Below are positions 52,295-58,753 of a stretch of 58,753 nt of DNA, one piece after another. Under the pieces are notes generated by a model. The model saw nothing but the letters and a program-made list of their open reading frames with translations. It searched no databases and had not been told where the DNA came from. The first letter of the stretch is position 1. The number at the start of each line of letters is the position of its first letter. Source of the stretch: CAIXQW01 sp046049675 (GTDB lineage Bacteria; Bacteroidota; Bacteroidia; Chitinophagales; Chitinophagaceae); NCBI GenBank assembly GCA_046049675.1, contig JBJORA010000123.1, positions 1 through 58,753 on the forward strand. The letters run 5' to 3'. The position numbers and the translations under genes are program-made.

Positions 52295-53926
52295 ATGAAA
52301 AATGCTATTGTCACCATTGCAATCATAGTGTTAGCATGGCCTACTGTTGCCGGCAATAAAGGCAAGAAAAAGGCTATTCAACAGCTAAAGGCAGATGTAG
52401 GTTTCCTTGCAAGTGATAGCCTAGAGGGTCGTCGTATGGGCACAGAAGGCGAAAGGATAGCTGCCGCATATATCGGCGGTCGTTTTGCTAATATTGGCCT
52501 AAAGCCGTTTTTTGAAAATAGCTATACACAAACATTTTCTGTAAAGCAGGGTAAACAAATGAGCAGCAATGCCCTTTGTGCTATTAACGATAAAGAATTA
52601 AGTGCTGAACAATATGCAGTATTACCTTTTAGCGCTGGCGTAGAACTCAATCAAATTGTATTAAATAAAGTACAAGAAACTACTGTGCCCGTATTTATCG
52701 CGGCGAGTAAGGTTGGCAAAAAAAGTTTAAGCAATCCACACGATGACGCATTGAGCGATTACCAGCAAAGTGCTGCGCAAGCTTTTGGCAAAGGCGCGAC
52801 AGCAGTGATTTTTTATAACGACCTTGATGAATCTTTCGACTATGAATTTGATGGAAAGGCGGTAGCTGATACTATGTTTAATGGTGCATGCCTCTTTATC
52901 AACGCTAGCGAGTATACCCACCTTAAGGCGGCCTTTAAAGATGATATGCTAAGCATTAACGCCAATACTATGCGCGAAGATTATATGCGCAATGGCTTAA
53001 ATGTTGCCGCTAAATTAGATAATGGAGCTGCCAAAACAATCGTACTTGGCGCGCACTACGATCATCTTGGTTATGGCGAAGACCACAATAGCCTACACAC
53101 AGGTAAGCCAGCTATACACAATGGTGCCGACGATAATGCAAGCGGGGTTGCGGCAATACTTGCCCTGGCTGCACGTGCTAAAAAATTTAGCAAGCAATAC
53201 AATTATGTATTTATAGCATTTAGTGGCGAAGAGCTAGGCTTATATGGTAGCAAAAGATTTCTAGAGCAAAACAGTGAAATTATTCCTAGCATAAATTGTA
53301 TGATCAATATCGATATGCTAGGCCGTTTTGACGCAACAAAGAATACCATAACGATTGGCGGCGTTGGCACAAGCCCGTTTTGGATACCCACAATAGAATC
53401 AAGTAAAAAAACATTTACAGTTAAATACGATAGCAGTGGTGTTGGCCCAAGCGACCATACAAGTTTTTACCTAAAGGACAAGCCTGTGCTATTCTTCTTT
53501 ACTGGTTTACACAGCGACTACCACAAGCCAAGCGACGATGCCAATAAGATTAATTACGAAGGCGAAGCCATGCTTGTAGATTATATCGCTGGCCTTGTCA
53601 ATAAAGTAGCAACACAAGCACCGCTTACATTTACTAAAACCAAAGAACAAAAAATGGAAGGTGTAAAGTTTAAGGTTACGCTGGGCATTATGCCAGACTA
53701 CACGTTTAGCGGAAGTGGTGTACGTGCAGATGGTATTAGCGAAGGCAAACTTGCTAGCAAAGTTGGGATGCAAACAGGTGATATCATTGTGGCTATTGGC
53801 GAAAACCGCGTACTGAATATGGAAGGCTATATGAAAGCGCTAAGCAAGTTCAAGAAAGGTGAGAAAACCACCGTTAGTTTTATGCGTGGCGATCAACTGA
53901 TGGAGAAGGATATTGTATTTGAATAA
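52295..53926 (+). CDS. M28 family zinc aminopeptidase with PA and PDZ domains
   Basis: The 543-residue exported peptidase has a signal peptide (MKNAIVTIAIIVLAWPTVAG). An N-terminal region with LEGRRMGTEGERIAAAYI is followed by a PA-like insert (about 110-225). The M28 catalytic core has the two-zinc ligands in GAHYDHLG, NGADDNASG, FSGEELGLYGS, NIDMLGR and GPSDHTSFY. A PDZ domain closes the protein (about 445-543, SGSGVRADGISEGKLASKVG, GDIIVAIGENRV). It probably releases N-terminal amino acids in the periplasm or outside. The start at 52295 gives the signal peptide directly. Confidence 0.93.
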   Translation: MKNAIVTIAIIVLAWPTVAGNKGKKKAIQQLKADVGFLASDSLEGRRMGTEGERIAAAYIGGRFANIGLKPFFENSYTQTFSVKQGKQMSSNALCAINDKELSAEQYAVLPFSAGVELNQIVLNKVQETTVPVFIAASKVGKKSLSNPHDDALSDYQQSAAQAFGKGATAVIFYNDLDESFDYEFDGKAVADTMFNGACLFINASEYTHLKAAFKDDMLSINANTMREDYMRNGLNVAAKLDNGAAKTIVLGAHYDHLGYGEDHNSLHTGKPAIHNGADDNASGVAAILALAARAKKFSKQYNYVFIAFSGEELGLYGSKRFLEQNSEIIPSINCMINIDMLGRFDATKNTITIGGVGTSPFWIPTIESSKKTFTVKYDSSGVGPSDHTSFYLKDKPVLFFFTGLHSDYHKPSDDANKINYEGEAMLVDYIAGLVNKVATQAPLTFTKTKEQKMEGVKFKVTLGIMPDYTFSGSGVRADGISEGKLASKVGMQTGDIIVAIGENRVLNMEGYMKALSKFKKGEKTTVSFMRGDQLMEKDIVFE

Positions 53927-53944
53927 ACGTAGCTTTGCAAGGCG

Positions 53945-54397
53945 CTACTCTTTTTGCGCACTATCAATAACAATAGTTACAGGACCATCATTAATCAACT
54001 GCACCTGCATATCTGCACCAAAAATACCGCAAGCAATAGGTTTATCAATTAGTTTAGCAAGTGTTTCTTTCATTGATTCGTATAGCGGAATAGCTTGCTC
54101 TGGCCGAGCAGCAGCAATAAAGCTGGGACGATTGCCTTTCTTTGTAGATGCATGCAAAGTAAATTGACTCACCAATAAAATATTGCCTCCAATGTCGATA
54201 ATACTCTTATTCATCAAACCTTGCTCGTCACTAAAGATGCGCATGTTAACAATCTTGGCTGCCAGCCATTCTACATCTTGTGCGCTGTCTTCTATACTTA
54301 TGCCCAGCAGCACCATCAAGCCTTGATTGATACTGCCAACTATGGCCTTATCTACGCTAACACTTGCCTGACTTACACGTTGTAGTACTGCTCGCAT
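53945..54397 (-). CDS. dtd: D-aminoacyl-tRNA deacylase
   Basis: The 150-residue enzyme removes D-amino acids (and mischarged glycine) from tRNA. Motifs are MRAVLQRVSQASVSV at the N-terminus, LLVSQFTLHAST (the SQFTL motif) and the cross-subunit NDGPVTIVID (Gly-Pro motif, here GPV). ATG 54397 is the universal Dtd start; the frame extends to 54421. It is convergent with the M28 peptidase gene. Confidence 0.96.
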   Translation of the reverse strand: MRAVLQRVSQASVSVDKAIVGSINQGLMVLLGISIEDSAQDVEWLAAKIVNMRIFSDEQGLMNKSIIDIGGNILLVSQFTLHASTKKGNRPSFIAAARPEQAIPLYESMKETLAKLIDKPIACGIFGADMQVQLINDGPVTIVIDSAQKE

Positions 54398-54476
54398 ACT
54401 GCAAAAGTAAACACAATACACAAGTTTTCTATCAAGCTTTTCTAGTGCAAACAGCTGCTAGCATTTAAGAATAGAA

Positions 54477-54484
54477 TATCTTCG
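54477..54484 (+). promoter_or_regulatory. Putative -7 element of the DinB-like gene
   Basis: TATCTTCG, one mismatch from TAnnTTTG, lies 4 nt before the ATG at 54489. Confidence 0.35.
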
Positions 54485-54488
54485 TTGC

Positions 54489-54968
54489 ATGCCTTTTGAC
54501 GTAACATCATTTATTACAGAACTAAAAACCAATACAGAAAATTTTAGTCAAACGCTTTTAGCAAGCCCTACACAAGGCAAGTGGCAGGCTGCAGATATTT
54601 GTGAGCATATTATCATCTTTGAAAAATTGCTCTTACGCCGCATACCACAATTGCAAGACAAAGCAGAAGCCAAAAACTATGGTGCAGAAAAACTACAACG
54701 TATCCTCATTGGCATGCGCAATAAAAAGATTGTAGCACCAGCAATGGTTGAACCCAAGCAACGCTTTGCCACTGTTCTAGCGGCCGATGAAGCTTGGCAA
54801 GAACATCGTGCGTACTTTCTAGAGCTTCTTCAATCAGACAAGATTGTGGTAGACGACCGCACCTACGAGCATCCATTTCTTGGTGTGATGACGGTAGAGG
54901 ACTGGATGTATTTTACAATACAACATACTGAGCGACACAGAATGCAAATAGAAGAGCTCCAAGCGTAA
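54489..54968 (+). CDS. DinB superfamily protein
   Basis: The 159-residue four-helix-bundle protein has the three-His metal site of DinB-like proteins: GKWQAADICEHIIIFEKLL in the first half and FTIQHTERHRMQIEEL at the C-terminus. Family members include thiol-dependent S-transferases such as BstA-like proteins; the actual activity is unknown. It stands alone, 74 bp before ppa. Confidence 0.85.
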   Translation: MPFDVTSFITELKTNTENFSQTLLASPTQGKWQAADICEHIIIFEKLLLRRIPQLQDKAEAKNYGAEKLQRILIGMRNKKIVAPAMVEPKQRFATVLAADEAWQEHRAYFLELLQSDKIVVDDRTYEHPFLGVMTVEDWMYFTIQHTERHRMQIEELQA

Positions 54969-55042
54969 GCTTATAATAAGTACTGCATGCGTATTTGTCT
55001 TCTTCCCAAATAACCTAACTTGCACACAAATTACAATACACA

Positions 55043-55588
55043 ATGGCACATCCTTGGCATAGCGTACATTTTGGCGAAGAAGCCCCAGAGGTCGTAAATA
55101 CAATTGTAGAAATAAGCCGCGGTAGTCGTGCCAAGTACGAAGTCGACAAAGTTACTGGCTTGTTGAAACTTGATCGTGTACTTTACACAGCCTTCTACTA
55201 CCCTATCAATTATGGCTTTATTCCGCAGACTTATGCTGGTGACGGCGATCCACTCGATGTACTTGTATTGAGTCAAGTTGATATTGAGCCACTTACCATT
55301 GTGAAAGCAAAAGTTATCGGCGTATTGCGTATGGTAGACAAAGGTGCCGATGATAAAGTAATAGCTGTTTGTGCTGACGATGCTGCAGTAAACCACTATA
55401 ACGACGTTAGTGAATTGCCGCCGCATTTTGTGCAGGAACTGCGTCACTTTTTTATGCGCTACAAAGAATTGGAGCATGGCAATGTGCTGATAGAAGAATT
55501 TTTTGGTAAACAACGCGCCTTGCAGATTGTAACTGAAGCAATTGACAGCTATAAAAAAGATATTCTACCCACACTTAAGCCCGAGTAG
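55043..55588 (+). CDS. ppa: Inorganic pyrophosphatase (family I)
   Basis: The 181-residue soluble enzyme hydrolyses pyrophosphate to phosphate, driving biosynthetic reactions. The metal-binding signature GDGDPLDVLV, upstream RGSRAKYEVDKVTGLLKLDR and YPINYGFIPQTY are all present, as is the later MVDKGADDKVIAV. Length and motifs fit the family. The stop codon is followed 16 bp later by the start of a TlpA-type gene. Confidence 0.97.
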   Translation: MAHPWHSVHFGEEAPEVVNTIVEISRGSRAKYEVDKVTGLLKLDRVLYTAFYYPINYGFIPQTYAGDGDPLDVLVLSQVDIEPLTIVKAKVIGVLRMVDKGADDKVIAVCADDAAVNHYNDVSELPPHFVQELRHFFMRYKELEHGNVLIEEFFGKQRALQIVTEAIDSYKKDILPTLKPE

Positions 55589-55591
55589 TAT

Positions 55592-55599
55592 TACATTTG
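55592..55599 (+). promoter_or_regulatory. Putative -7 element of the first TlpA-type gene
   Basis: TACATTTG, an exact match, lies 5 nt before the ATG at 55605, immediately after the ppa stop codon. Confidence 0.5.
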
Positions 55600-55604
55600 C
55601 CTTT

Positions 55605-56696
55605 ATGAGATTACTTCAATATGTGCTTTTACTAGTTGCCGCTGCATATTGCTTTAGCGCTTGCAATAACGATAAAAGCAGTGGCGTGGCATGCACCATC
55701 AATGCCAGCTTTGATGGTATAGAGAAAGACCGTTTACTAGTGCTTACCAATGAAGCAACGCAACAAGTTGACACTTTTGATATTGCAGATGGCAAAGTAA
55801 AATTCTCTTTAAATTTAGATGAACCGCGCCTTGTTCGCTTTATGATTGAAGGCGCAGGTGAAATGGGTTATCTGTACGCAGAGCCTGGCAACTTAAAACT
55901 AAGTGCCAAAAAAGGAGATGTACAGAACCTTACAATAAATAGTGCTAGCCATAAAGAGTTTATGGTATTTATGAACTCGCTATCGCCAGTGCAAGCTAGG
56001 TTAGAAGCTGTTACTGCAAAAGCACAAAGCGATACTGCTAACCAAGAAGAACTGCTTGCAGAATACGAAAAGATTATTGCCGAAAAAGGAAGCTTCGTGC
56101 AGAAACATTTAAGTAAGTATCCCAATAGTGTTGTTAGCGCTAATATACTTGCTGACCATGCACAAGGCAGTAAAAACGTTGCCGAACTAGAGGCATGCTA
56201 TAAACTACTAAAAGGCAAAGCACTTACTTGCGCTGCAGGCAAACGCGTTGGCACAATGCTAACTAGCCTTGCTAACTTAGGTATTGGCAAAGTGGCTCCG
56301 GACTTTGAGATTCCAACAGTAGATGGTGCAAAATTTAAGTTGAGCAGCTTGCGTGGTAAATGTGTACTTATAGATTTTTGGGCAAGCTGGTGCAGACCAT
56401 GCCGCGAAGAAAACCCTAACGTGGTTGCAGCTTACCAAAAGTACAAGGGCAAAGGACTTGAAATTGTTGGCGTTAGTCTTGATGAAGACGGTGAACAATG
56501 GAAAGCGGCAATCAAAAAAGACGGCCTTACATGGACACAAACTAGCGAGCTTGCAAAAGGCGGTGGCCAAGTTGCCAATATGTACAATATACAAAGTATA
56601 CCCGCAAATTATTTACTAGACAAAGAAGGCAAAATTGTAGCTAGCGATTTGCGCGGCCCAGCATTAGAGGCTGCTCTTGCTAAACTAATGCCCTAG
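55605..56696 (+). CDS. TlpA-type thiol-disulfide oxidoreductase lipoprotein (WCRPC)
   Basis: The 363-residue protein has a lipoprotein signal (MRLLQYVLLLVAAAYCFSAC). A DUF4369-like N-terminal beta domain (about 25-120) is joined by a helical linker to a C-terminal thioredoxin fold (about 225-363) with APDFEIPTVDGAKFKLSSLRGK and the active site DFWASWCRPCREENP. It probably reduces disulfides or acts in cytochrome c maturation at the membrane. The ATG at 55605 follows a -7 box; the frame reaches back to 55542 into ppa. It is paired with a paralogue downstream. Confidence 0.92.
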   Translation: MRLLQYVLLLVAAAYCFSACNNDKSSGVACTINASFDGIEKDRLLVLTNEATQQVDTFDIADGKVKFSLNLDEPRLVRFMIEGAGEMGYLYAEPGNLKLSAKKGDVQNLTINSASHKEFMVFMNSLSPVQARLEAVTAKAQSDTANQEELLAEYEKIIAEKGSFVQKHLSKYPNSVVSANILADHAQGSKNVAELEACYKLLKGKALTCAAGKRVGTMLTSLANLGIGKVAPDFEIPTVDGAKFKLSSLRGKCVLIDFWASWCRPCREENPNVVAAYQKYKGKGLEIVGVSLDEDGEQWKAAIKKDGLTWTQTSELAKGGGQVANMYNIQSIPANYLLDKEGKIVASDLRGPALEAALAKLMP

Positions 56697-56755
56697 AAAG
56701 TAGTTGTACGCTAGTTATTTAGCAATATTTACGAAAGCCTAGCTGTATTTACCAT

Positions 56756-56763
56756 TAGATTTG
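56756..56763 (+). promoter_or_regulatory. Putative -7 element of the second TlpA-type gene
   Basis: TAGATTTG, an exact TAnnTTTG match, lies 5 nt before the ATG at 56769. Confidence 0.45.
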
Positions 56764-56768
56764 TGCTT

Positions 56769-57872
56769 ATGAAATGGATAATTGCGCTTGCACTAAGCAC
56801 GGCAATCATGACGGTAAATGCACAAACCAAAAGTAAAGTGCAGAAGAAAGCTGCTGGCAAGCCTTTAGTAATACAAGGCACGGTAAGCGATATGGCAGAT
56901 GGTATTGTATACTTTACAGTTGTTGGTCAGCGCAGCAAAAGAGATAGTGCCATTGTAAAAAAGGGCAGCTTTGTCTACAAAACAACTATTGAGTATCCTC
57001 AAGCATATTTCATTGGCAAAGGCGGTAGCAGTGATGCACTATTTTTTGTTGAACCAGGTAATTTTACCTTAAAGTACAACTTGACACCGCAACCTGCTGC
57101 GGTAATTAACTCAGTATCTCAAAAGAGCATGGATGAATTTAATGCAATCCTTATGCCAATTATTACTGAGCGTAATGCAGCCTCTAGCTATGCGCAGCAA
57201 ACGTCTAGCGATAGCGCGCAAAGAGTAGCGATGATGGTACAAGCTAAATTACAAACAGCATTTGATGGTTTTATGCAAGACCCAACAAAGAGTGCTGCCG
57301 TGCAAGCCTTCATATTTTTAAGCAATGCCGAAAATGTGCAAGATGCGGCACCAATTACTGCCATGTACGAAAAAATGCCAGCAGCAGCCAAACAACATCG
57401 CTATGCTATAATGGGATACGAAAGTCTAAATCGTGCAACAGCTGATGACATGGGTAAGATTGCGCCAGATTTCACGCTAAAAGATAGTAGTGGCAAGTCT
57501 GTAACGCTAAGCCAATATCGCGGTAAGAATTATGTACTTGTAGATTTTTGGGCAACTTGGTGTGGCCCTTGTCGTGCAGAATTTCCGGCATTGATAGAAG
57601 CACAAAAAAAGTATGCAAGCAAAGGCTTAGTGATACTTGGAGTAAGCATCGATAAAGATTATAACGCATGGAAATCAATGTTGGCAAAACCAAACTTTAC
57701 AACTTGGACGCATGTGTGGGATGGTCCACAAGGCCCAGACCAAGTAAGTTCGCGTTTGTACAGCGTACCGAGTATTCCACGTAACTTCTTACTAGATAAA
57801 AACGGCAAGGTGATAGCGCGCAATCTGCGTGGCGCACAAGTAGAGCAGCTGCTCGAACAGCTCGTGAAGTAG
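56769..57872 (+). CDS. TlpA-type thiol-disulfide oxidoreductase (WCGPC)
   Basis: The 367-residue paralogue of the preceding gene has a cleavable signal peptide (MKWIIALALSTAIMTVNAQ) instead of a lipobox. It has the same DUF4369-like N-terminal domain (IQGTVSDMADGIVYF) and a C-terminal thioredoxin fold with DFWATWCGPCRAEFP. The different signal and active-site dipeptide (GP rather than RP) point to a distinct location and redox potential. ATG 56769 follows a TAGATTTG box; a GTG at 56763 lies within the box. Confidence 0.92.
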   Translation: MKWIIALALSTAIMTVNAQTKSKVQKKAAGKPLVIQGTVSDMADGIVYFTVVGQRSKRDSAIVKKGSFVYKTTIEYPQAYFIGKGGSSDALFFVEPGNFTLKYNLTPQPAAVINSVSQKSMDEFNAILMPIITERNAASSYAQQTSSDSAQRVAMMVQAKLQTAFDGFMQDPTKSAAVQAFIFLSNAENVQDAAPITAMYEKMPAAAKQHRYAIMGYESLNRATADDMGKIAPDFTLKDSSGKSVTLSQYRGKNYVLVDFWATWCGPCRAEFPALIEAQKKYASKGLVILGVSIDKDYNAWKSMLAKPNFTTWTHVWDGPQGPDQVSSRLYSVPSIPRNFLLDKNGKVIARNLRGAQVEQLLEQLVK

Positions 57873-58015
57873 ATAAACGTCGCCACTTGCTTAAAGCCAA
57901 TTTGATATGCAAATAGAGCCTAAGTGTTTTTTGGGGTAAACTTATCGTAGCGTAAGAAAGCTGTTTTGCGTGGCAAAATAATGGCGCATGTAATCAGGAA
58001 TTATCAGATAGCTTG

Positions 58016-58023
58016 TATATTTA
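58016..58023 (+). promoter_or_regulatory. Putative -7 element of the DoxX-like gene
   Basis: TATATTTA, one mismatch from TAnnTTTG, lies 27 nt before the ATG at 58051. Confidence 0.35.
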
Positions 58024-58050
58024 CGCTAACTAAACAACTACTTTATCAAA

Positions 58051-58422
58051 ATGAAGAACATTTTACCACAACTACCAGCGATTATTTTGGGCTTAGCATT
58101 TGTTGTATTTGGCGGCATGTATTTTGTAATGCAACCGTCTGATCCAAACCTTAGCGACGTTGCCAAGCAATACTTTGATATCATGGCTGTAAAAACCAAG
58201 TATATGGTGGTGGTAAAAATTTGCGAGCTACTATTTGGCTTGCTTATACTCATTCCAAAAACGCGTGCACTAGGCTTGATTCTCATTGCACCAATTTGTG
58301 TGAATATACTTTTCTTCGATTTACTTGTCAATGGCAAGCCACAGATGGGCATCTTGCTTGTGCTTGTAAACTTCGCAGCCTTATGGCTGAACAAAGCAAA
58401 GTACAAGAGTATCTGGAGTTAG
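58051..58422 (+). CDS. Small DoxX-like membrane protein
   Basis: The 123-residue protein has four hydrophobic helices (LPAIILGLAFVVFGGMYFV, VVVKICELLFGLLILIP, ALGLILIAPICVNILFFDLL, GILLVLVNFAALWL). The plan, with KxCELLxGLLILIPKTRALGLILIAP in helix two, resembles DoxX/DoxD-like proteins. Function unknown. It stands alone before a REP-like repeat cluster. Confidence 0.75.
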   Translation: MKNILPQLPAIILGLAFVVFGGMYFVMQPSDPNLSDVAKQYFDIMAVKTKYMVVVKICELLFGLLILIPKTRALGLILIAPICVNILFFDLLVNGKPQMGILLVLVNFAALWLNKAKYKSIWS

Positions 58423-58463
58423 ATTCATCCATAGCCATTACTAGGCTTACTGACACTATGCCA

Positions 58464-58709
58464 CCCCCTCTGGGGGTTCTGCCTCCGTGCATATGCATGG
58501 TTTTATAATAATGGCACCCGCTCTGCGGGTTTATTGCTACAACTATACAACCTTCCCAAAATCCAACTCCTAATTGCATTATGCTATAGCATAGCAACAC
58601 AAAAAAAGTGAATGCTACAAATTAGATCTATCGGAACCCGCAGAGCGGGTGACACACTTATAATGCAAACGATCAATAAAGTCACCACATTAAAACCCGC
58701 AGCGCGGGT
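58464..58709. repeat. Cluster of four REP-like palindromes
   Basis: Four 15-bp hairpins occur in a 331-bp non-coding end region: ACCCCCTCTGGGGGT (58464-58478), ACCCGCTCTGCGGGT (58516-58530), ACCCGCAGAGCGGGT (58636-58650) and ACCCGCAGCGCGGGT (58695-58709). Copies 3 and 4 are followed by GACAC and are inverted relative to copies 1 and 2. The cluster runs to the window edge. They look like interspersed palindromic elements rather than terminators, since T-runs are missing. Confidence 0.75.
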
Positions 58710-58753
58710 GACACTACAAAGCTGCTGTAAGGGCGAGGTCACCTATCATGTCA

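Noticed and set aside
57873..58050. Possible small RNA or tRNA gene between the TlpA and DoxX-like genes
   Set aside because: No cloverleaf, T-loop consensus or stable hairpin with a T-run could be seen.
58464..58709. CRISPR array
   Set aside because: The repeats are 15-bp perfect palindromes in both orientations with irregular spacing (about 50, 120 and 60 bp); no constant spacer length and no cas genes.

Overview
The window is a 58.7 kb chromosomal segment of a Bacteroidota bacterium, most likely of the Chitinophagia/Sphingobacteriia group. The basis is gene content and signals: several secreted proteins end in type IX secretion (T9SS) C-terminal domains, two carry SprB-like or GEVED adhesin domains, a TonB-dependent receptor has a carboxypeptidase-regulatory-like N-terminus, the succinate dehydrogenase is the b558 three-subunit type, IleRS is the eukaryote-like type 2, a DUF4290 gene precedes murA, Shine-Dalgarno sequences are not evident, and many genes carry the Bacteroidota -7 promoter element TAnnTTTG. 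No rRNA, tRNA, CRISPR array, prophage or transposase gene was seen.

Layout. 1-6.3 kb: end of a secreted protein gene, a GT-C membrane glycosyltransferase, trigger factor and an S41 C-terminal processing protease. 6.3-12.6 kb: a lipoprotein, a REP-like repeat pair, three paralogous small membrane protein genes, murA with a duplicated and broken copy of its 3' end, a DUF4290 gene and an atypical SDR. 12.6-22 kb: TonB-dependent receptor, RDD protein, GEVED/T9SS adhesin, RidA-like deaminase, EamA transporter, BON-LysM protein and a RemB/Wzi-like outer membrane protein. 22-33.6 kb: methylmalonyl-CoA epimerase, exonuclease VII (xseA-xseB), an AlkA-like glycosylase, a truncated haemoglobin, a RelE-type toxin-antitoxin pair, TrhO, IleRS and a DksA-like protein with a long histone H1-like Lys/Ala/Pro tail. 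33.7-40.5 kb: a mostly minus-strand accessory block of secreted or outer-membrane proteins (two lipocalin-like paralogues, two T9SS cargoes, a large lipoprotein, a MauG-type dihaem peroxidase, a small beta-barrel). 40.8-46 kb: sdhC-sdhA-[two extra genes]-sdhB. 46-58.7 kb: a giant M43 protease/adhesin, a GT2 glycosyltransferase, an M28 peptidase, Dtd, DinB, pyrophosphatase, two TlpA-type thioredoxins, a DoxX-like protein and a second REP-like cluster.

The strongest candidate for an undescribed system is a translationally coupled gene pair at 41604-43261: an AAA/ABC-type ATPase and a 156-residue protein with a PD-(D/E)xK-nuclease-like motif. It sits inside the succinate dehydrogenase operon, between sdhA and sdhB, and its architecture resembles ATPase-nuclease anti-phage modules. 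Other notable points are an IleRS with the swapped GxHH signature (linked to mupirocin hyper-resistance), a MurA with Asp in place of the fosfomycin-target Cys, a segmental duplication beside murA, and about a dozen genes in which the -7 box lies only 3-7 nt from the start codon, suggesting leaderless mRNAs.

All calls come from reading the sequence; no database search was run. Start codons moved from the longest reading frame are explained per entry.
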